Source: Sinorhizobium kostiense (GTDB lineage: Bacteria > Pseudomonadota > Alphaproteobacteria > Rhizobiales > Rhizobiaceae). Taken from it: 64,000 nucleotides of DNA. The notes under the pieces were generated by a model that saw only the letters and a program-made list of their open reading frames with translations, was not told the origin of the DNA and searched no databases. Shown piece after piece: positions 8,852 through 16,894 of the stretch; the stretch's first letter is position 1, and every line of letters starts with the position of its first letter. The DNA lies in contig NZ_JAGILA010000007.1 in NCBI RefSeq assembly GCF_017874595.1, positions 62,001-126,000 of the forward strand, given 5' to 3'. A program made the translations under genes and the position numbers.

Positions 8852-9634
8852 ATGTCGTTTAATTCACGTTCCGTTTCGCTCGAGGGCCGGCGCGGCCTCG
8901 TGACAGGCATCGCCAACGACCAATCCATCGCATGGGGCTGCTCCAAGGCATTTCGGTCTCTTGGGGCGGAACTCGCGGTGACCTATCTCAACGAGAAAAC
9001 GAAGTCATACGTCGAGCCGCTCGCACGGGAAGTCGGTGTAACGATGATGCTGCCGCTCGACTTGGGGGTCGAAGGTCAACTCGCCGCGGTCTTCGATGAA
9101 ATTGCCGCCCAATGGGGCCAGCTTGACTTCGTGCTGCACTCCATCGCCTTCGCCCCCAGAGAAGATCTGCACGGTCGTGTGGTCGATTGTTCGAAGGGCG
9201 GCTTCCTGCAGGCCATGGAGATATCCTGCTGGTCATTCATCCGCATGGCGAAGCTCGCCGAGCCTCTGATGAGCGAAGGCGGAACGCTCTTTACGATGAC
9301 CTATTACGGCTCGCAAATGGTCGTCGAGCACTACAACCTCATGGGGCCGGTGAAGGCGGCCCTGGAAAGTGCCACGCGCTACCTCGCGGCAGAGCTCGGT
9401 CCCCAGGGCATCCGGGTGCACGCCATCTCACCGGGTCCCCTGCAGACGAGAGCAGCCTCCGGCATTGCCGAATTCGACGAGCTTCTCGACAAGGCTCAGT
9501 CCAAGGCACCGGCACGCAGTCTGGTATCCATCGACGATGTCGGAGCGGCCGTGGCGTTTCTCGCGACCGACGCAGCCAAGCTGATCACCGGCGAAACCCT
9601 CTATATCGACGGAGGCTATCACATCATCGACTGA
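8852..9634 (+). CDS. fabI: Enoyl-ACP reductase FabI family protein
   Basis: 260 residues. An SDR-fold NADH-dependent enoyl reductase with the nonstandard nucleotide motif GIANDQSIAWG near the N-terminus. The catalytic pair is present: a Tyr in TMTYYGSQM and the Tyr/Lys of HYNLMGPVKAALES. The C-terminus has ITGETLYIDGGYHI. ATG 8852 is chosen because GAGGAGAAG lies 5-8 bases upstream; an ATG at 8834 would add six residues but lacks such a site. Its position behind pta-ackA suggests a second, condition-specific FabI rather than the housekeeping copy; it may reduce enoyl thioesters as an electron sink. That role is inferred. Confidence 0.9.
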   Translation: MSFNSRSVSLEGRRGLVTGIANDQSIAWGCSKAFRSLGAELAVTYLNEKTKSYVEPLAREVGVTMMLPLDLGVEGQLAAVFDEIAAQWGQLDFVLHSIAFAPREDLHGRVVDCSKGGFLQAMEISCWSFIRMAKLAEPLMSEGGTLFTMTYYGSQMVVEHYNLMGPVKAALESATRYLAAELGPQGIRVHAISPGPLQTRAASGIAEFDELLDKAQSKAPARSLVSIDDVGAAVAFLATDAAKLITGETLYIDGGYHIID

Positions 9635-9660
9635 AGCGTGGATTACACACCCTTGAGCCG

Positions 9661-9693
9661 GACTGCAAAGTCTGCCTTCCGGAGACTGCAGTC
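9661..9693 (+). terminator. Possible terminator of the DUF3141-pta-ackA-fabI operon
   Basis: GACTGC..AGTCT pairs with AGACTGCAGTC around a 9-base loop, with a 2-base AA bulge. It begins 26 bases after the fabI stop. There is no T-run, so intrinsic termination is uncertain. Confidence 0.4.
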
Positions 9694-9770
9694 GTCTGGT
9701 CCCTGAGCGTTTGCGCATTGCTTTTCAGCTGCGGACGCGCAAGTGCGCAGGGTATGCAAAAGAGCCGCGT

Positions 9771-9784
9771 TTGTCTCAAATCAA
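9771..9784. promoter_or_regulatory. Degenerate FixK/FNR-like site
   Basis: TTGTCTCAAATCAA has a perfect right half (ATCAA) and one mismatch in the left half (TTGTC for TTGAC). A start site 41 bases downstream would leave a leader of about 175 bases before the CYTH gene. Weak on its own; listed because two better sites occur in the same block. Confidence 0.3.
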
Positions 9785-9992
9785 TGACAGTTCTGCTCGC
9801 TGTTTCTAAAGTTGTTCAGGTGTATCGCACTAGGCCGCAAGTGCCGGAACTGAAGATCTTCAGGCGGGGTCAGGCGACGGAAGGTCGCGACAGAAACTCT
9901 CGCCGAAAGCAGGCTCAGCCGGCTCAGAAGCTGGGCCAAGGGGGGCGGCACCGCGGACCGCCGCCTCGCCTGAAGATCTGCTTGAGGTAGAA

Positions 9993-10499
9993 ATGACCGC
10001 GGAGATCGAGCGAAAGTTTCATGTCCTGGATGATCGTTGGCGGAAGCACGCGTCGAAGGTCTGTGAGCTTCAACAAGCTTACATCGTAAGTACGAAGAAC
10101 CGAGTGGTTCGCGTCAGGCTCATAAACGCGGCACAGGCAACGCTGACCGTCAAGATCCGAACCAGCCCCGCGCAACGTGAAGAGTACGAGTACTCGATCC
10201 CTTACGCTGACGCTGTGGACATGTTCGAGCACGCTCTCGGGACCATCGAGAAGACTCGTTACGAGGTCGATTATAAGGGCCACCGCTGGGAAATCGATGT
10301 CTATGCGGGCGCACACAACGGTCTTGTCGTGGCTGAGGTCGAGCTCCGTAGGGCAGGCGACGATCCACCGCAGCCAGTCTGGGTGGGGCCGGAGATAACG
10401 GGCAACCGATTGTGTTCGAATCGAGTGCTGGCGATGGGCGCGCGCCGTCTTGAGAGCGGCCGTGTGGATCTAAGTCCTGTGGTGCCATTCGTTAAGTAA
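9993..10499 (+). CDS. CYTH domain protein (triphosphate tunnel metalloenzyme)
   Basis: 168 residues. The protein opens with EIERKFHV, the ExExK signature of the CYTH fold, followed by alternating strands rich in Arg, Lys and Glu (RVVRVRLI, ATLTVKIRTS, WEIDVYAG, VVAEVELR), the metal- and phosphate-lining residues of the tunnel. Enzymes of this family hydrolyse triphosphates such as inorganic tripolyphosphate or thiamine triphosphate; some are adenylate cyclases. It is a short stand-alone form with no CHAD domain. A second CYTH domain occurs at 19749-21194, and a polyphosphate kinase lies 600 bases downstream, which favours inorganic tripolyphosphate as substrate; that is inference. Confidence 0.88.
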   Translation: MTAEIERKFHVLDDRWRKHASKVCELQQAYIVSTKNRVVRVRLINAAQATLTVKIRTSPAQREEYEYSIPYADAVDMFEHALGTIEKTRYEVDYKGHRWEIDVYAGAHNGLVVAEVELRRAGDDPPQPVWVGPEITGNRLCSNRVLAMGARRLESGRVDLSPVVPFVK

Positions 10500-10544
10500 A
10501 GGACAGCCACGGCACAAGGCCGATTTTAAGTGGGAGCAAGAACG

Positions 10545-11015
10545 ATGCCGGAACAGAAAGACCTGAATAAGAATGCGACACCCCCAAGCGCAAAAGAGCT
10601 CCGCATGCAACTCCTGCAGCGGGAGATGCAGGAAATGGAGAAGGAGCGAAAGCTCAAGACGATCCAGGAGCAGAAACTCGCCGACTTCGCTGCCGAATTC
10701 CTGGAGAAGCGTGTTACTGAAGAAGAGATCGCCATGGTGCGCCGTCTGGTGACGAACGCGGTCAGGGACGGCAAGTTCGAGGCGATGGTCTACAGTTTCC
10801 CATCCGATCTGTGCACCGATAGCGGCCGGGCGATAAACAGCGGCGACCGGGACTGGCCGAGGACCCTCCAGGGCAAGGCGAAGGAGTTCTTCGAACGTTA
10901 CCAGACCTTCGGCAAGCCCCAGGGCTACAAGCTGAAGGCGATGATCATCAACTTCCCCGGCGGCATGCCCGGAGATGTGGGCTTTTTCTTGAATTGGGCA
11001 CCGGATGACGTGTGA
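10545..11015 (+). CDS. Unknown protein with charged coiled-coil N-terminus
   Basis: 156 residues from ATG 10545, which has GGGAG 8 bases upstream; an upstream GTG would add five residues without a site. Residues 15-55 are highly charged and heptad-like (LLQREMQEMEKERKLKTIQE), suggesting a coiled coil. Residues 60-156 look like a compact domain ending KLKAMIINFPGGMPGDVGFF. There is no signal peptide or membrane segment. I do not recognise a family. It lies 45 bases after the CYTH gene on the same strand and faces ppk2 tail to tail, so it is probably co-transcribed with the CYTH gene. Confidence 0.75.
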   Translation: MPEQKDLNKNATPPSAKELRMQLLQREMQEMEKERKLKTIQEQKLADFAAEFLEKRVTEEEIAMVRRLVTNAVRDGKFEAMVYSFPSDLCTDSGRAINSGDRDWPRTLQGKAKEFFERYQTFGKPQGYKLKAMIINFPGGMPGDVGFFLNWAPDDV

Positions 11016-11070
11016 ACGGCCTGCCGTTCCGGTCCGCTCGAAGGAACAGCTTGACGCCCATGGTATGGAG

Positions 11071-11096
11071 GGCGCGTCCCGGAAAACGGGCGCGCC
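11071..11096. terminator. Bidirectional terminator-like hairpin
   Basis: GGCGCGTCCC and GGGCGCGCC pair, with one bulged T, around the loop GGAAAAC. It is followed by GTTTG on the plus strand. It lies in the 91-base gap between two convergent genes, where it could serve both. Confidence 0.5.
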
Positions 11097-11106
11097 GTTT
11101 GTCGGG

Positions 11107-11943
11107 TCAGTAGACGGATGGCACCAGTCGGCGAGCGTGCATGACCTCGGCATAGTTGTCGGGACGTTTCTGGCGCTTGCCGAGGTCGGGTTCTTCGAAT
11201 TTCACGCATTCGTAGGGGATCGAGTTCAAGATGTGTGAGATGCAGTTGATGCGGGCCTGCTTCTTGTCGTCGGAGAGGACGATCCACCAGGGAGCATACT
11301 CGGTGTCGGTCATTCGGATCATCTCGTCATAGGCGCGGGAGTAGTCCCACCAGCGACGATAGGACTCAACGTCCATCGGGCTGAGCTTCCACTGACGCAG
11401 CGGGTCCCCGATCCGCTGCCGGAAGCGACGCTCCTGTTCCTCCTCGCTGACATCGAGAAAGTATTTGAGCAGGATTATGCCGCTTTCGACGATCGCCGCT
11501 TCAAAGCGCGGTGCCAGTTCCAGGAACCGCTTCGCCTGCGCCTCGGTGCAGAAGCCCATCACCCGCTCGACTCCCGGGCGATTGTACCAGGAACGGTCGA
11601 ATATCACGACCTCGCCTGCGGCCGGCAGATACGGGATGTAGCGCTGCATATAGATCTGGCTCTTTTCACGGTCCGTCGGCGCCGGTAGTGCCACAACGCG
11701 AAAAACGCGGGGGCTGACCCGCTCGGTGATCCGCTTGATCACGCCACCCTTTCCCGCCGCATCGCGCCCTTCGAAAATGATGACGACGCGTGCCCCGGAT
11801 TTCTTCACCCATGCCTGCAAGTGGGCAATCTCTACCTGCAATCGAGCGAGTTGCTTCGCATAGTCGCCGCTTGGTGCGACACTGCCCGGAATAGCATCCT
11901 TGCCCTTGTTCTTGCGATCCTTGTCCTTACCATTCTTGACCAT
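11107..11943 (-). CDS. ppk2: Polyphosphate kinase 2
   Basis: 278 residues. PPK2 enzymes use polyphosphate to phosphorylate nucleoside mono- or diphosphates. The Walker A motif FEGRDAAGKGGVIKRI and the lid/Walker B part FDRSWYNRPGVERVMGF are intact, as are the downstream family motifs WKLSPMD and YAPWWIV. The N-terminus is short and Lys-rich. ATG 11943 is preceded by GGAGGGAG; the frame stays open upstream into sulP, but the family homology starts after this point. It is the last gene of a minus-strand set behind the SulP gene. The nucleotide acceptor (GDP or ADP, or NMP) cannot be read from the sequence. Confidence 0.93.
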   Translation of the reverse strand: MVKNGKDKDRKNKGKDAIPGSVAPSGDYAKQLARLQVEIAHLQAWVKKSGARVVIIFEGRDAAGKGGVIKRITERVSPRVFRVVALPAPTDREKSQIYMQRYIPYLPAAGEVVIFDRSWYNRPGVERVMGFCTEAQAKRFLELAPRFEAAIVESGIILLKYFLDVSEEEQERRFRQRIGDPLRQWKLSPMDVESYRRWWDYSRAYDEMIRMTDTEYAPWWIVLSDDKKQARINCISHILNSIPYECVKFEEPDLGKRQKRPDNYAEVMHARRLVPSVY

Positions 11944-12010
11944 GGCTCTTGCTCCCTCCGTGCGCGGTGGTCGGTCCTGCCCCCAGTTGGTACGATAGCC
12001 TCGACGCGCT

Positions 12011-13708
12011 CTATTCGGCCGGGCTTTCGGACCGATTCTCGAATTCGTCGAGCGCGTCCTCCATGCCGGAGAAGACCATGTCGGCACCGATTTTGTCGAT
12101 GACGCCGGCTCGATGGAGCATGGCGCGAGCATCCCCGTGCAGCTCAGCTAGACCGAGCGCGATACCGCTCTTCTTCAACTTCGCGCAAACTTCCGCGAGC
12201 ATTGCTGTCGCGGTGCTATCGATTTGCGGGATCGCGCTCGCATCTATGACCAGCCAACGCGTACCCGCCGGAAGCGCCTTGGCTATGTTAAGCAGGCGCG
12301 CCTCTACGTAGTCGGTATTGAAGAAAAGAAGGCTGCCCTGGATCATGCAGGCCCCAAAACCCGGCACCGGGCGCGCTCCCGGCTCGCGATGAAGCTTGTA
12401 GAAGCCGTCGCGGCCGGGAATGCGGCCAAGCAGCGCGCCATGCGGATACATGCTCTTGCGAAGAAGGTAGACCAGCGTCGCGGCAATGGCGATCACGACG
12501 CCGTTGAGAACGCCGAGTCCGATCGGTCCCCACATCGCGATCAACGCAAAGACGAACTCCATCCGACTGACGCGCCAGATCTGCCTCAATGCCCGCAAGT
12601 CGATCAGACTGAGCGCCGTGGCCGCCAATTTCGCGCCAAGCGCAGGGATCGGCAGGATACGGAGAACTCCTCCTAAAAACAGCAGCACTGCCATAAGCGT
12701 TGCTGCCGCGACCAGGCCCGCGATTTGCGAGCGGCCGCCAACGGCGAAGTTCACCGCTGTGCGCGAGTCCGAGGCTGTGACCGGGAACGTTCCGAAGAGA
12801 CCGGCAGCGATATTCGCAGCGCCGAAGCCGGAGAGTTCGCGGTTGGGCTCGACTTGATAGCCGCCGAGAGCCCCAAAGCTGCGGGCGGTTATGATACCGG
12901 CGCCAAAGCTGACCAGAAAAATGGCGGCACCGCCGACCAGCAACGTGTCGAAGGGCAGGTCGCCGATCTGAGGCAGTGACATAGTCGGCAGTCCCTCGGG
13001 GATATTGCCGACGATGGCGATCCCGAGCCCCTCGAAGTCGAAGAAGAATGAAAGCAGTACGGACAGGAGGACGACGATCACCGGGCCGGGAATAGGAGAG
13101 TCCAGTGCCCGGGCCACCTGCAGCAGCGCAAAGCAGCCGAGTGCGAGCAACAGCGATGGCCAGTGGATCGACGCGGCCTCCCGCGCAAGTTCGAGCACGG
13201 GCCCAATAAGGCCCTCCGCCTCGATATCGACTCCGGTGAAGCGTTTGATCTGGCCGATCAGTATGGAAAGCGAGATCCCGGCGAAGAAGCCAGTCAGAAT
13301 GGGCCGCGACAGAAAGGTCGCAAGCACGCCGAGGCGGACCAGCCGCGCAACAAGACACAGCGCACCGACTATCAGTGCCAGGAGTGCGGCGACGGCGACT
13401 CGGTCGGTCGTCACGCCCGGCGTGGCGAGAACCGTGGCCAAGACAGCAGCAAGTACGGTCATCGTGGCCGCATCCGGTCCGACTATGAGTCTCCGCGAGG
13501 GACCAAAAAGCGCGTAGGCGACCAGTGGCGCGATGCTCGCGTAAATTCCGGTCTCTGCCGGAAGACCGGCGATTGCCGGATAGGCGATCGCGCTCGGCAG
13601 GCCGACCGCGGCGATTGACAAGCCGGCGGAAACATCGCTGCGCAATGCGTTCGCGTCATAGTCAACGAGGCCGGAGAGAAGTGGAAGGCGAAGGATGGTC
13701 GGAGACAC
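12011..13708 (-). CDS. SulP family anion transporter with STAS domain
   Basis: 565 residues. Ten or more transmembrane segments occupy residues 20-420, starting with the SulP pattern DVSAGLSIAAVGLPSAIAYP, AETGIYASIAPLVAYALFG and VGPDAATM. A cytoplasmic STAS domain fills about 440-550 (LVIDASAIPQIDSTATAMLAE). The family carries sulfate, bicarbonate, carboxylates or other anions; the substrate cannot be told here. It lies 15 bases after the HlyD-type gene and 67 bases ahead of ppk2 on the same strand. Confidence 0.9.
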   Translation of the reverse strand: MSPTILRLPLLSGLVDYDANALRSDVSAGLSIAAVGLPSAIAYPAIAGLPAETGIYASIAPLVAYALFGPSRRLIVGPDAATMTVLAAVLATVLATPGVTTDRVAVAALLALIVGALCLVARLVRLGVLATFLSRPILTGFFAGISLSILIGQIKRFTGVDIEAEGLIGPVLELAREAASIHWPSLLLALGCFALLQVARALDSPIPGPVIVVLLSVLLSFFFDFEGLGIAIVGNIPEGLPTMSLPQIGDLPFDTLLVGGAAIFLVSFGAGIITARSFGALGGYQVEPNRELSGFGAANIAAGLFGTFPVTASDSRTAVNFAVGGRSQIAGLVAAATLMAVLLFLGGVLRILPIPALGAKLAATALSLIDLRALRQIWRVSRMEFVFALIAMWGPIGLGVLNGVVIAIAATLVYLLRKSMYPHGALLGRIPGRDGFYKLHREPGARPVPGFGACMIQGSLLFFNTDYVEARLLNIAKALPAGTRWLVIDASAIPQIDSTATAMLAEVCAKLKKSGIALGLAELHGDARAMLHRAGVIDKIGADMVFSGMEDALDEFENRSESPAE

Positions 13709-13723
13709 CCGCAGCCCTCCAGT

Positions 13724-14953
13724 TCAGTGGCCCGTCAGCACAAGCGTCTGCACCGGCAAGAGCAGCGCCTGCAGCCTGAGGATCATGGCGTGCACCAGCC
13801 CCACCGCATCCACCATGTGCAGGTACAGCCAGCGCGGCGTGCTGATGTCGGGGGAATGCAGTTCGTCATGGTTGCTGGTATAGGCGTTGGCGATGCAACT
13901 GCTCCCGGGTGGAATGCCGGTGAATTGCCCCTCGAAGAGCGGCTCGAGAAAAGTGGTCAATGTTCCAGGCCGCACCATCTGCTGCGCGTCGGCGAGCTGA
14001 TCGGTCGGGCGAATCTGACCGGTGGCAATCACCTCCTGCACCTCCGTGACGACCATCGGAATGACGGCGAATGGCTTGCCGACGCAGGTCGCCTCGGCGA
14101 TCATGCCTGGCTTCAACACCTGGGCCTCAATCTGGCCGAAGCCGGCGACCAGACCGATGCGGCGATCATCCGGCACCAGGATGCCGGCCGTACGGATCAT
14201 CGGATTGACGATGTCGCCGGCCCTCAGCGTGAATTGCTGGACCATGCCGGCGGTGCCGGCACGTACGACCGTCTTGTCGAGCTCGACCTGCGCCTGGGAA
14301 AGTGCCGCCTGGGCGCTCGCCTTCTGCGCCGGCAGCAGGGAGGCGATCTTCGTCTCGAGCGTTTGCTTGTTCGAGACGGCAGCGTCCAGTGCGCCTTTGC
14401 GGCCGTCGACCGCCACCTGGCGTCGCTCTATCTCGCGCCTTGCCACCACATTGGGGTTGAGGCGATTGAGTTCGACCTGTGTTTCGAGCTCGTCGACGGC
14501 CTGCCGGTAGGCACCGTCGGCTTGTGTGATCAGGCCATCCGCGGCAGCCAGTTCGGTTTGCGCGACCGTCATTTCGGCATCGATCTCCGCCACGCGGCGG
14601 CGGGCGGTCTCGAGCGCCGCCCGCTGCTCCGCGTCGTCCAGCCGAAAGAGGGGGGCTCCGGCGGCAACCTTGTCGTTCATGCCGACGAATACTTCGGCCA
14701 CCCGTCCGGTTGCCTCCGGCAGGATTGTGACCGTGCGGAATGCGGCCGTGACGGTCTTCGTCGAAGGGTGGAAGTAGAAAATCAGTGTGATCAGCGACAG
14801 CGTGAGGATTACGCAGGCGGTGATGCCCCATCTGAGCTCGAACCACATCGAATAGAGATTGATCTCCCGCCCGATCCTCTTGCCCTGGACATAGCGGCGG
14901 AAGAGGAAGTCCGGAAAGATCGTCAGCATCGAGCAGATCATGAATTCCAGCAT
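13724..14953 (-). CDS. HlyD-family periplasmic adaptor protein
   Basis: 409 residues. A transmembrane segment near 45-65 (ITACVILTLSLITLIFYF) is followed by a lipoyl-like half (ILPEATGRVAEVFVGMNDKV), a long alpha-helical hairpin (about 115-225, alternating Ala/Glu/Leu) and the second lipoyl half and beta barrel (VRAGTAGMVQQFTLRAGD). Such membrane fusion proteins join an inner-membrane pump to an outer-membrane channel, but no pump or TolC gene is adjacent. The C-terminal 60 residues are less conserved and partly hydrophobic. It starts 3 bases after the small membrane protein gene, so the two are translationally linked. Confidence 0.88.
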   Translation of the reverse strand: MLEFMICSMLTIFPDFLFRRYVQGKRIGREINLYSMWFELRWGITACVILTLSLITLIFYFHPSTKTVTAAFRTVTILPEATGRVAEVFVGMNDKVAAGAPLFRLDDAEQRAALETARRRVAEIDAEMTVAQTELAAADGLITQADGAYRQAVDELETQVELNRLNPNVVARREIERRQVAVDGRKGALDAAVSNKQTLETKIASLLPAQKASAQAALSQAQVELDKTVVRAGTAGMVQQFTLRAGDIVNPMIRTAGILVPDDRRIGLVAGFGQIEAQVLKPGMIAEATCVGKPFAVIPMVVTEVQEVIATGQIRPTDQLADAQQMVRPGTLTTFLEPLFEGQFTGIPPGSSCIANAYTSNHDELHSPDISTPRWLYLHMVDAVGLVHAMILRLQALLLPVQTLVLTGH

Positions 14954-14956
14954 GGC

Positions 14957-15445
14957 TCAGCCCCTCCGCTCTGACAGACCGTTGCCGGTCGGCTCTGGTT
15001 CTACGGGTGCCAGTTGCGGCCCGGCGTGCACTGGATGGGGCTTGGTCGGTGCGACGTGAACCTCCGTCGGCGCGGTTTCGATCGGCGTCTCGCGCCATTC
15101 GTCTCGATCGGCAATTCTGCGGAGCGACTCGGCCATCGAACTGACGGGAGTGGTAAAATCCGGAAACTCGATCAGCGCCAGCAGCAGCGCGCCGATCCAG
15201 AAAAGGTGGTTGTGGGTGAAGAGCGCGATCAGCGACAGCACCGCAACCAGCTGGAGCTGAACCTTGCTGGCGCCGTGCGCCAGATGCTCCGGCAGTGCGT
15301 GCAGGCGCAGGTAGAGAACACCGACAAGCAAGACGATAAGCAGCACGAAGATGATCATCACGTTCATCAGAACGTCCGACTCCCCCGGAGCCGTGATAAA
15401 AGCCGGCAGATGGGCAACTGCGGCCGGGTGCAATGACTCTGCCAT
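14957..15445 (-). CDS. Small membrane protein upstream of HlyD-type gene
   Basis: 162 residues from ATG 15445, which has TTGAGG 9 bases upstream; an in-frame TTG at 15460 is the alternative. Two hydrophobic segments are visible (MIIFVLLIVLLVGVLYLRLH and LVAVLSLIALFTHNHLFWIG), then a Pro/Glu/Thr-rich tail of about 60 residues. I do not recognise a named function; small two-helix proteins are often found directly ahead of HlyD-like genes and may form part of the exporter. It is the first gene of the set running to hlyD, sulP and ppk2. Confidence 0.75.
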   Translation of the reverse strand: MAESLHPAAVAHLPAFITAPGESDVLMNVMIIFVLLIVLLVGVLYLRLHALPEHLAHGASKVQLQLVAVLSLIALFTHNHLFWIGALLLALIEFPDFTTPVSSMAESLRRIADRDEWRETPIETAPTEVHVAPTKPHPVHAGPQLAPVEPEPTGNGLSERRG

Positions 15446-15576
15446 CTCCGAGTACCTCAAATGAGCGGCAGACAGACCTGCGGCTTCCCTTCATACGTTA
15501 CCAGAAGAAATCCGTCGGAGTGTTGTATGCTACGGTATTTTACTGGGGCTCGCGTGTAGCCGGCCGTACAGTGCGC

Positions 15577-15593
15577 GAAACTCAATCAGTTTC
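15577..15593. promoter_or_regulatory. Inverted repeat in divergent promoter region
   Basis: GAAACT (15577-15582) and AGTTTC (15588-15593) form a perfect inverted repeat with a 5-base centre. It lies between the divergent small-membrane-protein and AI-2E genes, at a size and spacing typical of a dimeric regulator site. The regulator is unknown. Confidence 0.35.
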
Positions 15594-15651
15594 ATCGGCA
15601 GCGTGGAGCAGTGGCGCTTAGAGGGCTAGGCGTCATGTGGAGTGCTCAAGG

Positions 15652-16800
15652 ATGGATGACGACAGTCTGATCAAGAGTGCCTCCTCCGAACTTGCCAAGG
15701 TCGACCGCTCCGCCATTGAGGCCAGGATCACGGATGCGGCGCGACTGGGGATTGTCGCGTTGTTTGCGTACTGGTCCCTGACGATGATTGCTCCCTTCGC
15801 AATCATCATCATTTGGGCGGTAATCCTCGCCGTCGCCCTCTATCCCGCTTTCCAGGCGCTGAACACGGCGCTCGGTAAACGGCCGCGTTTGGCGGCAATT
15901 GCCATCACGCTGGCGAGCCTCGCGATCATCGCCGGCCCGTTGGCGGCTGTCGTTTTCAGCTTCGCCGAGGGAGCGCAGGCTCTTTTCAACAGGTTGAACG
16001 AGGGCTCGGTGCTGGTGCCGACGCCGGCAGAGAGTGTTCGGGGCTGGCCGCTTGTCGGTGAGCGCGTCTACGCCGCCTGGAGCCTGGCCGCCAGCAACCT
16101 TGAGGATGCGCTGAAGCGGCTGGAGCCATCGCTCCTTCAGGTGACGAGCAGGGCCCTTACCAAGATCGCCGCCATCGGCCTCGACCTGTTGAGCTTCGTC
16201 GTTTCGGTGATCGTGGCCGGCTTCCTCTTCGGGCCGGGTGCGCGATTGGCGGAAATCATGCAAGGCTTAGCTCGCCGCATGGCCAGCGACAGAGGCGTAG
16301 GCTTTGTGCGGCTGGCCACAGCCACGATCCGCAACGTGGCACGGGGTGTGATCGGCGTTGCCGTGTTGCAGGCGCTCTTGGGCGCATTGGTTCTCCGCGC
16401 CTTCGACGCTCCTTTCCCTGGTGTGATCGCTTTTCTGATCCTCGTGTTATGCATCGTTCAGATCGGCCCCATCCTGGTCTTGTTGCCGGTCGTGATCTGG
16501 GCGTGGGCCGGAATGGAAGCCGATGCCGCCACACTGTTCACGCTGCTCCTGGCGCCGCTCGTCGTCATCGACAACGTCATGAAACCTGTGCTCGTCGCGC
16601 GCGGGCTGTCGACGCCGACCATCGTCATATTGATCGGAGTGCTCGGCGGAACGCTCTCCCATGGGCTGATCGGCCTGTTCCTGGGGCCTATCGTTCTCAG
16701 TGTCTTCTATGAGTTGTTGATGGTATGGATGCGAGCCGATGCGAGAGTTGCGGAAACTCGTCCTGAGCTTGACCCCGCAGGCAAGCCGGAGCGGCTGTAA
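15652..16800 (+). CDS. AI-2E family transporter
   Basis: 382 residues from ATG 15652, with GGAG 9 bases upstream; a GTG at 15637 would add five residues. About eight hydrophobic segments are visible: IVALFAYWSLTMIAPFAIII and AIAITLASLAIIAGPL early, a periplasmic stretch around 120-180, then GVIGVAVLQALLGALVLRAF and VIAFLILVLCIVQIGPILVL. The C-terminal VIDNVMKPVLVARGLSTPT and GLIGLFLGPIVLSV are diagnostic of the family. Members export varied small molecules or ions; the autoinducer name comes from one member and should not be taken as function. Confidence 0.9.
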   Translation: MDDDSLIKSASSELAKVDRSAIEARITDAARLGIVALFAYWSLTMIAPFAIIIIWAVILAVALYPAFQALNTALGKRPRLAAIAITLASLAIIAGPLAAVVFSFAEGAQALFNRLNEGSVLVPTPAESVRGWPLVGERVYAAWSLAASNLEDALKRLEPSLLQVTSRALTKIAAIGLDLLSFVVSVIVAGFLFGPGARLAEIMQGLARRMASDRGVGFVRLATATIRNVARGVIGVAVLQALLGALVLRAFDAPFPGVIAFLILVLCIVQIGPILVLLPVVIWAWAGMEADAATLFTLLLAPLVVIDNVMKPVLVARGLSTPTIVILIGVLGGTLSHGLIGLFLGPIVLSVFYELLMVWMRADARVAETRPELDPAGKPERL

Positions 16801-16853
16801 CCTCTCGTCCGGCAAGGCATTGTCGGCTTGACAGACGCAGGGGCCCTCGCGCC

Positions 16854-16894
16854 GCGCGTCTTGTCGGATAAGTCCGCATTTCCGGCCGACGCGC
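16854..16894. repeat. Palindromic sequence, possible decayed intergenic repeat
   Basis: GCGCGTC (16854-16860) and GACGCGC (16888-16894) are inverted arms, with a small inner hairpin CGGA-TAAG-TCCG. The GCCGCGCGTCTT start resembles the element at 21231. It sits between two convergent genes and touches the stop codon of the left-reading one. Confidence 0.35.

Larger units (their letters stand above)
9635..9992. other. Intergenic region between fabI and the CYTH gene
   Basis: 358 bases with no convincing gene. It contains a hairpin directly after fabI and a degenerate FixK/FNR-like site at 9771-9784. Confidence 0.5.

Noticed and set aside
15652..16800. Quorum-sensing autoinducer-2 export role for the AI-2E gene
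   Set aside because: The name of the family is not evidence of the substrate; no luxS or related gene is nearby.
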